A stretch of 64,000 nt of DNA from Streptomyces sp. TLI_171 (GCF_003610255.1 NZ_RAPS01000001.1:3348001-3412000), one strand, 5' to 3'; positions 1 to 8,934 are shown, numbered from the stretch's first letter. A program made the numbers and translations. The notes: generated by a model not told the origin, from the sequence alone.

Positions 1-402
1 CAGGCCGACCTGCACTACGTCGGCTCGGTGACGGTCGACGAGGACCTGCTCGACGCCGCGGACCTGCTCCCCGGCGAGCTGGTCCACATCGTCGACATCA
101 ACAACGGCGCCCGGCTGGAGACCTACACCATCGCCGGGCCGCGCGGCTCCGGCGTCATAGGCATCAACGGCGCCGCGGCGCGCCTGGTCCACCCCGGCGA
201 CCTGGTGATCCTGATCGCCTACGGGCAGATGGACACCGCCGAGGCCAAGGCGTACCTCCCGAAGGTGGTGTTCGTCGACGGGGAGAACCGGATCACCGGC
301 ATGGGCGGGGACCCCGCGGACGCCCCCGAGGGCAGCGGACTGCTGCGCGGGGACGCCGCGTACCGTGGTGCGAACGGCGCGGCCGACGCCGCCGCGCACT
401 GA
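1..402 (+). CDS. panD: Aspartate 1-decarboxylase, 3' part (start lies before the window)
   Basis: Pyruvoyl-dependent decarboxylation of L-aspartate to beta-alanine for pantothenate and CoA. The frame is open from base 1 and reads QADLHYVGS; the Gly-Ser pair at bases 22-27 is the family's self-cleavage site, whose serine becomes the pyruvoyl group. By family comparison only about 18 N-terminal residues are missing, so the GTG at base 28, which would remove the cleavage site, is not the start. NGAAA and GD(L)VI motifs follow. The C-terminal tail after about base 300 is Gly/Ala-rich and longer than in E. coli PanD. It heads a run with nadB, nadC and coaX, linking aspartate to CoA and NAD. Confidence 0.93.
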   Translation, partial: QADLHYVGSVTVDEDLLDAADLLPGELVHIVDINNGARLETYTIAGPRGSGVIGINGAAARLVHPGDLVILIAYGQMDTAEAKAYLPKVVFVDGENRITGMGGDPADAPEGSGLLRGDAAYRGANGAADAAAH

Positions 403-418
403 AGGAGCAGCTGAACCC

Positions 419-2032
419 ATGTCGCACCGCCTGACCGCCCCCGCCCCCGGCTGGACCACGAGCACCGACGTGGTCGTGGTCGGCTCCGGCGTGGCCGGAC
501 TCACCGTCGCGCTCAACGCCCGCAAGGCCGGCCTGCGGGCCATGCTGGTCACCAAGGCAGTGCTGGACGAGGGCTCCACCCGCTGGGCCCAGGGCGGCAT
601 CGCCGCCGCCCTCGGCGAGGGCGACACCCCCGAGCAGCACCTGCAGGACACCCTGGTCGCGGGCGCGGGCCTGTGCGACGAGGAGGCGGTGCGCACCCTG
701 GTCACCGAGGGCCCGGACGCGGTGCGCCGGCTGATCGAGGTCGGCGCCGAGTTCGACCTCGACGAGGACGGCGAGATCGTGCTGACCCGCGAGGGCGGTC
801 ACCACCGCCGCCGGATCGCGCACGCCGGCGGCGACGCCACCGGGGCCGAGATCGAGCGCGCCCTGGTCGCCGCGGTCGAGGCCGATCCGGGCCTCGAACT
901 GATCGAGCACGCCCTCGCGCTGGACCTGCTGACGGACGCCGACGGCCACGCCGCGGGCGTCACCCTGCACGTGATGGGCGAGGGCCAGCGGGACGGCGTC
1001 GGCGCGATCCTGGCCCGCGCCGTGGTGCTGGCCACCGGCGGCATGGGCCAGGTGTTCTCGGCCACCACCAATCCGGCGGTCTCCACCGGCGACGGCGTCG
1101 CGCTGGCCCTGCGGGCCGGCGCCGAGGTCACCGACCTGGAGTTCGTCCAGTTCCACCCGACGGTGCTGTTCCTGGGCGCGGACGCGCAGGGCCAGCAGCC
1201 GCTGGTCTCCGAGGCCGTCCGCGGCGAGGGCGCGCACCTGGTGGACGCGGACGGGGTGCGCTTCATGGTCGGCCAGCACGAGCTGGCCGAGCTGGCCCCG
1301 CGCGACATCGTGGCCAAGGCGATCATCCGCCGGATGCACGCCCAGGGCGCCCAGCACATGTACCTGGACGGGCGGCACTTCGGCGCCGAGATGTGGGAGC
1401 ACCGCTTCCCGACCATCCTGGCCGCCTGCCGCGCGCACGGCATCGACCCGGTCACCGAGCCGATCCCGGTCGCCCCGGCCGCCCACCACGCCTCCGGCGG
1501 GGTCCGCACCGACCTGCACGGCCGCACCACCGTCCCGGGCCTGTACGCCTGCGGCGAGGTCGCCTGCACGGGCGTCCACGGCGCGAACCGGCTGGCCTCC
1601 AACTCCCTGCTGGAGGGCCTGGTGTTCGCCGAACGGATCGTCGCCGACCTGGCCGGGCTGGCCGCGGCCGGCCGGCTGCCCGCCCGCACCGTCACCTCCG
1701 ACGCGGCCACCGCCGCGACCCCGGTGCCGCTGCTGGCCGCCGAGTCCCGCGAGGCGATCCAGCAGCTGATGTCCACCGGCGCGGGCGTGATCCGCTCCGC
1801 GGACTCGCTCACGGCCACCGCGAAGGGCCTGGCCGCCCTGACCGACCTGTCCCGCCCCGCCTCGCCCTCGGTCGAGACCTGGGAGGCCACCAACCTGCAC
1901 CAGGTCGCCTCCGCCCTCACCGCCGCCGCCGCGCTCCGCGAGGAGACCCGCGGCTGCCACTGGCGCGAGGACTTTCCCGACCGCGACGACGCCCACTGGC
2001 ACCGCCACGTGGTCCACCCGCTCGCGGTCTGA
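419..2032 (+). CDS. nadB: L-aspartate oxidase
   Basis: Flavoprotein that oxidises L-aspartate to iminoaspartate, the first step of de novo NAD synthesis. The product has 537 residues. A Rossmann FAD motif VVVVGSGVAG lies at residues 18-27, RWAQGGIAAAL follows, and the C-terminal flavin motif HGANRLASNSLLEGLVF is characteristic. The ATG at 419 is preceded by GAAGGAG (401-407); an in-frame GTG at 365 lies inside panD and is rejected. It starts 16 bases after the panD stop and is followed by nadC, so the three are probably cotranscribed. No quinolinate synthase (nadA) is seen in the window. Confidence 0.95.
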   Translation: MSHRLTAPAPGWTTSTDVVVVGSGVAGLTVALNARKAGLRAMLVTKAVLDEGSTRWAQGGIAAALGEGDTPEQHLQDTLVAGAGLCDEEAVRTLVTEGPDAVRRLIEVGAEFDLDEDGEIVLTREGGHHRRRIAHAGGDATGAEIERALVAAVEADPGLELIEHALALDLLTDADGHAAGVTLHVMGEGQRDGVGAILARAVVLATGGMGQVFSATTNPAVSTGDGVALALRAGAEVTDLEFVQFHPTVLFLGADAQGQQPLVSEAVRGEGAHLVDADGVRFMVGQHELAELAPRDIVAKAIIRRMHAQGAQHMYLDGRHFGAEMWEHRFPTILAACRAHGIDPVTEPIPVAPAAHHASGGVRTDLHGRTTVPGLYACGEVACTGVHGANRLASNSLLEGLVFAERIVADLAGLAAAGRLPARTVTSDAATAATPVPLLAAESREAIQQLMSTGAGVIRSADSLTATAKGLAALTDLSRPASPSVETWEATNLHQVASALTAAAALREETRGCHWREDFPDRDDAHWHRHVVHPLAV

Positions 2033-2080
2033 CGCTGCGTCAGCCCCTCCCGTACCGCCGAAACCTGGAGCCCCGTCACC

Positions 2081-3052
2081 ATGTCCCACTCCGAACTCCC
2101 CCTCCTGTCCGCCGAGTCCGACGGTTGCGGCGACGGCTGCGCGTGCGGTGAAGGCGAGGAGTACGAGACCGGGCTCGACCCGGCGCTCGCGGCCCTGCTG
2201 GAGGACGCCGGCCTGGACCCGGTGGAGGTGGAGGACGTGGCGATGATGGCCCTGTCCGAGGACCTCGCGGGCGGGGAGGACGTCACCTCGGTGGCGACCG
2301 TCCCGGCCGAGGCGGTGGCGACGGCGGACTTCACGGCGCGTCAGGCCGGCGTGGTGGCGGGCCTGCGGGTCGCCGAGGCGGTCGTCTCGCTGGTCTGCGA
2401 GGAGGAGTTCGAGGTCGAGCGGCACGTCGAGGACGGCGAGCGGGTCGAGGCTGGTCAGGTGCTGCTGTCCGTCCGCAGCCGCACCCGGGACCTGCTGACC
2501 GCCGAGCGCTCCGCGCTGAACCTGCTCTGCCGCCTGTCGGGCATCGCGACCGCGACCCGCGCCTGGGCGGACGCCCTGGCGGGCACCGGGGCCGTGGTCC
2601 GCGACACCCGCAAGACCACGCCGGGCCTGCGCGCGCTGGAGAAGTTCGCGGTGCGCGCGGGCGGCGGCGCCAACCACCGGATGTCGCTCTCCGACGCGGC
2701 GCTGGTGAAGGACAACCACGTGGTGGCCGCGGGCGGCGTCGCCGAGGCGTTCACCGCGGTCCGCGAGGCGTTCCCGGACCTCCCGATCGAGGTCGAGGTG
2801 GACACCGTCGAGCAGATCGCCCCGGTGCTGGCGGCCGGCGCGGACCTGATCCTGCTGGACAACTTCACCACCGCGCAGCTGCGCGAGGCGGTGGCGCTGG
2901 TGGCGGGCCGGGCGAAGCTGGAGGCTTCCGGCGGCCTGACCCTGGCCACGGCGCGCGAGGTCGCGGAGACTGGTGTCGACTACCTGGCCGTCGGGGCCCT
3001 GACGCACTCCTCGCCGATCCTGGACATCGGCCTGGACCTCCGCAGTTCCTGA
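2081..3052 (+). CDS. nadC: Nicotinate-nucleotide pyrophosphorylase (quinolinate phosphoribosyltransferase)
   Basis: Converts quinolinate and PRPP to nicotinate mononucleotide, CO2 and PPi. The product has 323 residues; the core runs from about residue 40 and shows RDTRKTTPGLR, KFAVRAGGGANHRM, KDNH and the ASGG/GVDYLAVG phosphate-binding end. The first 30 residues form an acidic extension holding a four-cysteine cluster, GCGDGCACGEG, not needed for the known catalytic fold. ATG at 2081 with GGAG at 2067-2070. It sits 48 bases after nadB and 23 bases before coaX. Confidence 0.94.
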   Translation: MSHSELPLLSAESDGCGDGCACGEGEEYETGLDPALAALLEDAGLDPVEVEDVAMMALSEDLAGGEDVTSVATVPAEAVATADFTARQAGVVAGLRVAEAVVSLVCEEEFEVERHVEDGERVEAGQVLLSVRSRTRDLLTAERSALNLLCRLSGIATATRAWADALAGTGAVVRDTRKTTPGLRALEKFAVRAGGGANHRMSLSDAALVKDNHVVAAGGVAEAFTAVREAFPDLPIEVEVDTVEQIAPVLAAGADLILLDNFTTAQLREAVALVAGRAKLEASGGLTLATAREVAETGVDYLAVGALTHSSPILDIGLDLRSS

Positions 3053-3075
3053 CCCTTCGAAGCAGAAAGCGCCCC

Positions 3076-3870
3076 ATGCTCCTCACCATCGACGTCGGCA
3101 ACACCCAGACCACGCTCGGCCTGTTCGACGGCGAGGAGATCGTCGAGCACTGGCGGATCTCCACCGACCCGCGCCGCACCGCCGACGAACTGGCGGTGCT
3201 GCTGCAGGGGCTGATGGGCGCTCACCCGATCGTCTCGGCGGACGACCGGGTGGCCGGCATCGCGATCTGCTCCTCGGTGCCGGCGGTGCTGCACGAGCTG
3301 CGCGAGGTGACCCGCCGGTACTACGGGGACGTGCCGGCGGTGATCGTGGAGCCCGGCGTGAAGACCGGGGTGCACGTGCTGATGGACAACCCGAAGGAGG
3401 TCGGCGCGGACCGGATCGTGAACGCGCTGGCCGCCAACCACCTGTACGGGGGCCCGTGCATCGTGGTCGACTTCGGGACGGCCACCACCTTCGACGCGAT
3501 CAACGCGCGCGGCGACTACGTGGGCGGGGCGATCGCCCCCGGCATCGAGATCTCGGTCGAGGCGCTCGGCGCCCGGGGCGCCCAGCTCCGCAAGATCGAG
3601 CTGGCCCGCCCGCGGAACGTGATCGGCAAGAACACGGTCGAGGGCATGCAGTCGGGCATCCTGTACGGCTTCGCCGGGCAGGTCGACGGCCTGGTGAACC
3701 GGATGGCGAAGGAACTCGCCAAGGACCCGAACGACGTCCAGGTGATCGCCACCGGCGGCCTGGCCCCGATGGTGCTCGGCGAGGCCGACTCGATCGACGT
3801 GCACGAGCCGTGGCTGACCTTGATCGGCCTGCGGATGATCTTCGAGCGGAACCGTCCCGCCACGGCCTGA
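3076..3870 (+). CDS. coaX: Type III pantothenate kinase
   Basis: Phosphorylates pantothenate, the first step of CoA synthesis; type III enzymes belong to the ASKHA fold and are not feedback-inhibited by CoA. The 264-residue product has the phosphate-1 motif DVGNTQTTLG at residues 6-15, the EVGADRIVNALAA segment, and VDFGTATTFD. The start follows a weak AGAAAG. Together with panD it supplies two CoA steps beside the NAD genes. No terminator-like hairpin is obvious directly behind it. Confidence 0.94.
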   Translation: MLLTIDVGNTQTTLGLFDGEEIVEHWRISTDPRRTADELAVLLQGLMGAHPIVSADDRVAGIAICSSVPAVLHELREVTRRYYGDVPAVIVEPGVKTGVHVLMDNPKEVGADRIVNALAANHLYGGPCIVVDFGTATTFDAINARGDYVGGAIAPGIEISVEALGARGAQLRKIELARPRNVIGKNTVEGMQSGILYGFAGQVDGLVNRMAKELAKDPNDVQVIATGGLAPMVLGEADSIDVHEPWLTLIGLRMIFERNRPATA

Positions 3871-3966
3871 CCCGCGCCGCCGGTCGACGCCTCATCAGAT
3901 GCACCATCTCATAGGCCAATCGGGACAAACACGTCATCAATCGCCATAAGTCGGACGTACGCCACG

Positions 3967-3972
3967 TACTGT
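3967..3972 (+). promoter_or_regulatory. -10 hexamer TACTGT; candidate leaderless promoter
   Basis: TACTGT followed by six bases and then the ATG at 3979, with no Shine-Dalgarno in between. This is the spacing of a leaderless transcript and supports 3979 rather than the internal ATG at 4009. No good -35 is visible. Confidence 0.45.
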
Positions 3973-3978
3973 CGATCC

Positions 3979-4677
3979 ATGCCAACGCCACACGGATCGC
4001 GCGGCGGCATGGCCTTCAGCGCCGATGAAGTCCGGGTGCTGCGCCGTGTCCTCGCCCAAGCCCTCTACCCGGCCGCCCCCGACCGGCTCCCGATGCCCAC
4101 CGCCGACGAGCTGTGGGCCGAGGACGTCCAGGACGCGCTTCGCCTGACCGAGGCCATCGACGAAGCGGTGCAGGAGGGCGGCCGGCTGCGCGCCTTCCTG
4201 CTCGCCGACCTCGCCCGCTACCGCGCCGCGCTGCCCGGCAGCGCGGGCGGCTACCTGGAGCGCCTGGAGGAGGCCGTCGCCGACGGCTACCTGCCGACCG
4301 CCGAGGACCTGTCCGCGCTGCGCTCGCTGTCCCGCCAGCCGTGCGGCCAGCACGAGCACGCCCGCCGCTCCCGGCTCGCCGGGCGCTGCCACGCGCTCGC
4401 CGAGGCCGAGGTGCGCGAGCGCCTCTCGCTCGGCTCCGGGCAGCGCCACCTCGCGGCCGTGCCGAACCCGGCGTCCGAACCCCAGCCCGCCACCCCTGTT
4501 GGAGGACGGTTCCCCATGAGCGACCAGCAGCCCCAGCCCCCGGCCGACCGCCCCCGCCCGCGCCGGATGCCCACCCCCGCCGAACTCTTCGGCCGCCGCA
4601 CCCGCCCGGCCCCCCACCCGGAACCCCCGTCCGACGAGGACCAGCACCCCGAACTCGCCACCGGCACCGACGGCTGA
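3979..4677 (+). CDS. Conserved streptomycete hypothetical protein
   Basis: A 232-residue protein of unknown function. The N-terminal two thirds are predicted helical, with the stretch GRLRAFLLADLARYRAALPG and an acidic segment EELWAEDVQDAL-like; the last 70 residues are Pro/Arg-rich and look disordered. No signal peptide or membrane segment. The start is chosen at 3979 because a -10-like hexamer ends six bases upstream; MAFSADEVRVLRR at 4009 is the alternative start and also begins the recognisably conserved part. Monocistronic, closed by the terminator at 4691-4717. It resembles proteins I recall as uncharacterised in other Streptomyces; no function is claimed. Confidence 0.75.
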   Translation: MPTPHGSRGGMAFSADEVRVLRRVLAQALYPAAPDRLPMPTADELWAEDVQDALRLTEAIDEAVQEGGRLRAFLLADLARYRAALPGSAGGYLERLEEAVADGYLPTAEDLSALRSLSRQPCGQHEHARRSRLAGRCHALAEAEVRERLSLGSGQRHLAAVPNPASEPQPATPVGGRFPMSDQQPQPPADRPRPRRMPTPAELFGRRTRPAPHPEPPSDEDQHPELATGTDG

Positions 4678-4690
4678 CCGCCCGTCAAGA

Positions 4691-4717
4691 GGAGCCCCCT
4701 CCCTCGGAGGGGGCTCC
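4691..4717 (+). terminator. Rho-independent-type hairpin
   Basis: Perfect 10-bp stem (GGAGCCCCCT paired with AGGGGGCTCC) around a 7-base loop, followed by TTAA. It ends the gene that stops at 4677. Confidence 0.8.
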
Positions 4718-4852
4718 TTAACGATTCGGCGAAGATGTGGGGTTGATACGAACGATCCTGCCCCGAACTGTCCGATTCCAGCCAATCCGGTGACCGGATC
4801 CAGCCCCTAGGGTCGGCTCGCACAGAACGTGCACACGAACCATGGGGGGATC

Positions 4853-6565
4853 ATGCGCACCTCGCGCTCCCGTACGCTCGGGCTTGCCACCGCCCTGGCC
4901 GCCGTCACCCTCGGCGCTACCGCCCTGCCGGCGCACGCCGCGGACGCGGTCCACCTGGACGTCCCGTCCGCACTCTCGCTGCCGGCCGCGCCGGACAGCG
5001 GCGCCGCCACCGCCGTCCAACTGATCGTCAACGCCACCGGCACGACGTCCGGCGAGGGCGACCTCGTCATCACCTACGACGCGACCGGTCTGAGCGGAAT
5101 CGCGACCTTCGTCCCCGACGGTTCCTGGGGTCAGAAGTGCACCGCGCAGGGGCAGGTGTACACCTGCACCGTCCACAACTACTGGAACCCGCAGCACCCC
5201 GACCTCCAGTACCAGTTCCAGCCCACGCTGACCGCGGTCAAGGGCGCGCCCCAGGGCCTCGCCGGCCACCTGACGATCTCCGAGTCGTGGAAGGGCGGCG
5301 CGCCCGTCTCCGCCGACGTCGCGGTGTACGCGGGCGGCCCCAAGCTGGAGTTCAAGGGCGGCCTCGACAACGTCACCGGCGTCAAGCCCGGCTCGACCGT
5401 CCAGCCGCCGCTGGAGGTCACCAACAACGGCACCCTGGAGAGCGGGCAGCTGGTGCTCGCCGCCGTGCTCTCCCCGGGGATGAACTTCCAGCAGCACTAC
5501 GCCAACTGCTCGTACGGCACCAGCCGGGACAGCGCCCGGCCCTTCGGCGGCACCGCGGCGGCGATCTGCACCGTCAACACCTCGGTCAAGCCCGGCCAGA
5601 CGGTCACCGTCGACCCGATGGCGCTCGGCCTCGACGCGGACGCGCTCTACACGGACGTGCAGTTCACCGTCTCGCCGAACGGGACCACCGGCTTCGAGTG
5701 GATGAGCCGCGGCTACGACTTCACGCCCGCGTCGGGCACCGGCGCCCGGCTCACCGTCGGCCTGCCGGAGAGCGCCGACGCCAAGCCCGGTCCGCCGAAC
5801 GTGAGCCCGTACCCGCAGGACTCGGTGATCGTCCAGTACACCGCCGACAGCCACGCGGACTTCGCCGCCCACGGCGCCTGGGCGCCGACCGACGGCGGCA
5901 AGAAGGGCACCCTGACGGTCAGCGCGCACAACGGCGGCCCGGCCTCGGTCGGCTACCTGCGCAGCGGCGAGCCGATCGCCGCGGTGCTGGTCCAGCTGCC
6001 CGCCGGGGTCACCGTCGCCGGCGGCCTGCCGGCGGACTGCCGCCCGCTGACCGACAAGCCGGACGTGCTGGCCTGCAACACCGGGATGTGGGTGCCGAAC
6101 GGCGGCGACGAGTCCTTCGCGCTGCCGCTCGCGGTCGCCGACCCGGCCGCCGGCGGCAAGGCGACGATCAGCCTGACCCCCGCCTGGGAGGCCTGGGAGA
6201 ACAAGGTCCAGCCGCTGAACTTCGACAGCGAGAACGCCAACAACACCGTCTCGCTGGCGCTCGGCAGCGCGCCCGGCCACGCCGGTGGCACCCCGTCGAC
6301 CGGCCCGAGCGACCAGCCGACCGGCGGCCGGTCCGGCACGCCGGCCTCCTCCGGGTCGCCGTCCGCCGGCGTCTCCCGCTCCGCCTCCGCCACGCCCGGC
6401 GCCACGGGGTCCACAACCCAGAACGCGTACGCGGGCTCCGGTCTGGCCTCCACCGGCGGCGGCCAGGGCACCGGCACCCTGCTCGGCCTGGGCATCGGCG
6501 CCGTCGTGCTGGGCGGCGGCGTGATCGCCGTCACCGCCCGCCGCCGGCGCGGCACGCACAGCTGA
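4853..6565 (+). CDS. Secreted LAxTG-anchored surface protein
   Basis: 570 residues. A Tat/Sec-like signal peptide opens the protein (MRTSRSRTLG, hydrophobic core, cleavage near ALPAHA-AD). The exposed part is made of beta-rich repeats reminiscent of CARDB/Ig-like or DUF11-type modules, with NNGTLESG and NGGPASVG stretches, then a Ser/Thr/Gly/Pro linker. The C-terminus is a classical sorting signal: LASTG at residues 531-535, a hydrophobic stretch and RRRRGTHS. LAxTG is the class E sortase motif of streptomycetes, so the protein is probably linked to the cell wall. ATG at 4853 has GGGGGGA upstream; the in-frame GTG at 4829 lacks a binding site. The ligand is unknown. Confidence 0.85.
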   Translation: MRTSRSRTLGLATALAAVTLGATALPAHAADAVHLDVPSALSLPAAPDSGAATAVQLIVNATGTTSGEGDLVITYDATGLSGIATFVPDGSWGQKCTAQGQVYTCTVHNYWNPQHPDLQYQFQPTLTAVKGAPQGLAGHLTISESWKGGAPVSADVAVYAGGPKLEFKGGLDNVTGVKPGSTVQPPLEVTNNGTLESGQLVLAAVLSPGMNFQQHYANCSYGTSRDSARPFGGTAAAICTVNTSVKPGQTVTVDPMALGLDADALYTDVQFTVSPNGTTGFEWMSRGYDFTPASGTGARLTVGLPESADAKPGPPNVSPYPQDSVIVQYTADSHADFAAHGAWAPTDGGKKGTLTVSAHNGGPASVGYLRSGEPIAAVLVQLPAGVTVAGGLPADCRPLTDKPDVLACNTGMWVPNGGDESFALPLAVADPAAGGKATISLTPAWEAWENKVQPLNFDSENANNTVSLALGSAPGHAGGTPSTGPSDQPTGGRSGTPASSGSPSAGVSRSASATPGATGSTTQNAYAGSGLASTGGGQGTGTLLGLGIGAVVLGGGVIAVTARRRRGTHS

Positions 6566-6573
6566 CGCACCGT

Positions 6574-6614
6574 CCGGAGCCCCGGGCCGCCCGTACGGCG
6601 GCCCGGGGCTCCGG
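6574..6614. terminator. Strong GC hairpin after the surface-protein gene
   Basis: Perfect 18-bp inverted repeat beginning CCGGAGCCCCGGG with a 5-base loop, directly after the stop codon at 6565. No U-tract, as is usual in this genus. Confidence 0.8.
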
Positions 6615-6677
6615 CCTGTCCGGGGGGGCGAGGCGCAGGACGCGATATCCCGTGGCGGAGCAGGGCGTGAGCCTCGA

Positions 6678-6683
6678 TACCCT
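6678..6683 (+). promoter_or_regulatory. -10 hexamer TACCCT for leaderless lysS
   Basis: TACCCT, six bases, then the lysS GTG. There is no Shine-Dalgarno. The same hexamer and spacing occur before cysS. Confidence 0.5.
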
Positions 6684-6689
6684 GGTGGG

Positions 6690-8270
6690 GTGAGCGATCA
6701 GAGCACTCTCCCCGCGACCGACGACCTTCCCGAGCAGATGCGCGTCCGGCGCGAGAAGCTGGACCGGCTCCGGGCGGCCGGCATCGACCCGTACCCGGTC
6801 GGTTTCCCCCGCACCACCAGCATCGCCGAGCTGCGCGACAAGCACCCCGACCTGGCGCCGGACACCGCGACCGGCGAGCGGGTCGGCGTCACCGGCCGGG
6901 TGGTGCTGGCCCGCACCGGCGGCAAGCTCTGCTTCGCCACGCTGCGCGACGGCTCCGGCGACCTCCAGGTGATGCTCTCCCTCGACAAGCTCGGCGAGGA
7001 GCGGCTGACCGCCTGGAAGACCGACATCGACCTCGGCGACCAGGTCGGCGTCGAGGGCGAGGTGATCACCTCCAAGCGCGGCGAGCTGAGCGTGATGGTC
7101 GACCGCTGGGAGCTCACCGCGAAGTGCCTGCGCCCGCTGCCGGACAAGCACAAGGGCCTGACCGACCCGGAGGCCCGGGTCCGCCAGCGCTACGTGGACC
7201 TGATCGTGAACCCCGAGGCGCGCGAGATGCTCCAGCTGCGCACCAAGGTGATCCGCTCGATCCGCCGCACCTACGAGGACCGCGGCTACCTCGAGGTCGA
7301 GACCCCGATGCTGCAGCCGATCCACGGCGGCGCCAACGCCCGCCCGTTCAAGACGCACATCAACGCGTACGACATCGAGCTGTACCTGCGCATCGCCACC
7401 GAGCTGTACCTCAAGCGCCTGGTGGTCGGCGGCGCCGAGAAGGTCTTCGAGATCAACCGGAACTTCCGCAACGAGGGCGCCGACGCGACCCACAACCCGG
7501 AGTTCACCGCCCTGGAGTCGTACGAGGCGTACGGCGACTACGACACCCAGGCCGAGCTGATCCGGGCGATCATCGTCAACGCCGCCCGGGACGCGCTGGG
7601 CACCACCGTGGTCCGCGGCCTCGGCCCGGACGGCGTGGAGCACGAGATCGACCTGGCCGAGCCGTGGCAGGAGGTCTCGGTCTACCCGGGCATCTCCGCG
7701 CACCTGGGCACCGAGGTCACCCCCGCCACCTCCGTGGAGGAGCTGCGGGCGCTGGCCAAGGAGCACGGCCTGGACGAGTACCTGGACCCGAACTGGGACC
7801 ACGGCCAGATCGTCCTGGAGCTGATCGAGCGCCTGCTGGAGCACCACGCGATCAAGCCGACCTTCATCAAGGACTACCCGACCTCGGTCTCCCCGCTGAC
7901 CCGCCGGCACCGCTCGATCGAGGGCGTGGCGGAGAAGTGGGACCTGGTGATCTTCGGCACCGAGATCGGCACCGCCTACTCCGAGCTGATCGACCCGGTC
8001 GAGCAGCGCGCCCGCCTCACCGCGCAGTCCCTGCTGGCGGCCGGCGGCGACGTCGAGGCGATGCAGCTGGACGAGGACTTCCTGCGCGCCCTGGAGTACG
8101 CGATGCCGCCCACCGGCGGCCTCGGCCTGGGCGTGGACCGCCTGATCATGCTGCTCACCGGCAAGAACATCCGCGAGACGGTGCTCTTCCCGCTGGTGAA
8201 GCCGGAGAAGGCCGCCAAGGGCGACAAGGCCGACGCGGCCGACACCGCCGACGAGAACACCGAGGAGTAG
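6690..8270 (+). CDS. lysS: Lysyl-tRNA synthetase, class II
   Basis: Charges tRNA-Lys. 526 residues: an N-terminal OB-fold anticodon-binding domain (GRVVLARTGGKLCFATLRDG) followed by the class II core with motif 2 (FRNEGADATHNPEF) and motif 3 (GGLGLGVDRLIMLL). The last 25 residues are a Lys/Asp/Ala-rich tail. GTG start at 6690, immediately behind a -10-like element, so the message is probably leaderless. The stop is 3 bases before the next start, a 50-codon membrane-protein gene, which is therefore probably coupled. Confidence 0.96.
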   Translation: MSDQSTLPATDDLPEQMRVRREKLDRLRAAGIDPYPVGFPRTTSIAELRDKHPDLAPDTATGERVGVTGRVVLARTGGKLCFATLRDGSGDLQVMLSLDKLGEERLTAWKTDIDLGDQVGVEGEVITSKRGELSVMVDRWELTAKCLRPLPDKHKGLTDPEARVRQRYVDLIVNPEAREMLQLRTKVIRSIRRTYEDRGYLEVETPMLQPIHGGANARPFKTHINAYDIELYLRIATELYLKRLVVGGAEKVFEINRNFRNEGADATHNPEFTALESYEAYGDYDTQAELIRAIIVNAARDALGTTVVRGLGPDGVEHEIDLAEPWQEVSVYPGISAHLGTEVTPATSVEELRALAKEHGLDEYLDPNWDHGQIVLELIERLLEHHAIKPTFIKDYPTSVSPLTRRHRSIEGVAEKWDLVIFGTEIGTAYSELIDPVEQRARLTAQSLLAAGGDVEAMQLDEDFLRALEYAMPPTGGLGLGVDRLIMLLTGKNIRETVLFPLVKPEKAAKGDKADAADTADENTEE

Positions 8271-8273
8271 GCG

Positions 8274-8426
8274 ATGGAGTACGTCAGCGCGATCGTCCCG
8301 CCGCTGGTCATGGCGATCGGTTTCGCCTTCCTGGTGCGGGCCATCATCCGCAGCCAGGGCGGTGCCCAGAAGGCCAAGGAGGACGCCGCGGCCGAGGCCA
8401 TGGCGACGCGTTCCCCCGCCGAATAG
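8274..8426 (+). CDS. 50-residue single-pass membrane protein downstream of lysS
   Basis: Short gene starting three bases after the lysS stop and ending just before a strong terminator, so it shares the lysS transcript. The product begins MEYVSAIVPPLVMAIGFAFL, a hydrophobic segment of about 20 residues, continues VRAIIRSQGG and ends in a charged Lys/Glu/Ala tail. Codon use fits a real gene (third positions almost all G or C). Function unknown; location and topology suggest a small inner-membrane peptide. Confidence 0.75.
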   Translation: MEYVSAIVPPLVMAIGFAFLVRAIIRSQGGAQKAKEDAAAEAMATRSPAE

Positions 8427-8433
8427 CGCGTCC

Positions 8434-8479
8434 GCGACGGCGCGCCGCTCCCCCCTCCCGGGGAGCGGCGCGCCGTCGC
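8434..8479 (+). terminator. 20-bp stem terminator of the lysS operon
   Basis: Perfect 20-bp inverted repeat starting GCGACGGCGCGCCGCTCCCC, 6-base loop, then GTTTGTCGTTT. Confidence 0.9.
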
Positions 8480-8530
8480 GTTTGTCGTTTGCCGCCTTTT
8501 GTCCGCATCGGTCCTATCCTTGGCGGCACT

Positions 8531-8923
8531 ATGGTGCGGCAACTCGGAGAACTCGAGAACGACATCATGACCCGGGTCTGGCAGTGGAACCGCCCGGTCA
8601 CGGTTCGGGAGGTTCTGCACGATCTGCGGTCGGAACGCGAAATCGCGTACACCACCGTGATGACGGTGCTTGACAAGCTGTATCGAAAGGGCTGGGTGCG
8701 CCGGGAGCGCGCCGGCCGCGCATACCGTTATGAGCCGGTCTCCTCCCGCGAGGCGTACACCGCCGCGCTGATGAACGACGCCTGGGCGACGAGCGACAAT
8801 CCCGCGGCCGCACTGGTGCACTTCTTCGGGATGATGTCGCCGGAACAGCGCGAGTGGCTGCGCGACGCACTGCGGGTCGCCGGCGTCGATACCGAGGAGA
8901 CCCGGCCGCCCGCGGCACGATAA
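8531..8923 (+). CDS. BlaI/MecI-family transcriptional regulator
   Basis: 130 residues. The winged helix-turn-helix of the penicillinase-repressor family is clear: LGELENDIMTRVWQWNRPVTVREV, then YTTVMTVLDKLYRKGWVRRERAGRAYRYEP. The C-terminal part (HFFGMMSPEQREWLRDAL) is the dimerisation region. No BlaR1-type sensor protease gene is adjacent, so the inducing route is not visible. A TATCCT hexamer at 8515-8520 gives a transcript start just before the ATG. It is followed after 11 bases by an acetyltransferase gene, probably on the same transcript. Confidence 0.88.
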   Translation: MVRQLGELENDIMTRVWQWNRPVTVREVLHDLRSEREIAYTTVMTVLDKLYRKGWVRRERAGRAYRYEPVSSREAYTAALMNDAWATSDNPAAALVHFFGMMSPEQREWLRDALRVAGVDTEETRPPAAR

Positions 8924-8934
8924 CGTTCCCCGGC

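Noticed and set aside
293..3007. A 904-codon minus-strand open frame over nadB-nadC
   Set aside because: Exact shadow of convincing plus-strand genes; no domain or binding site.
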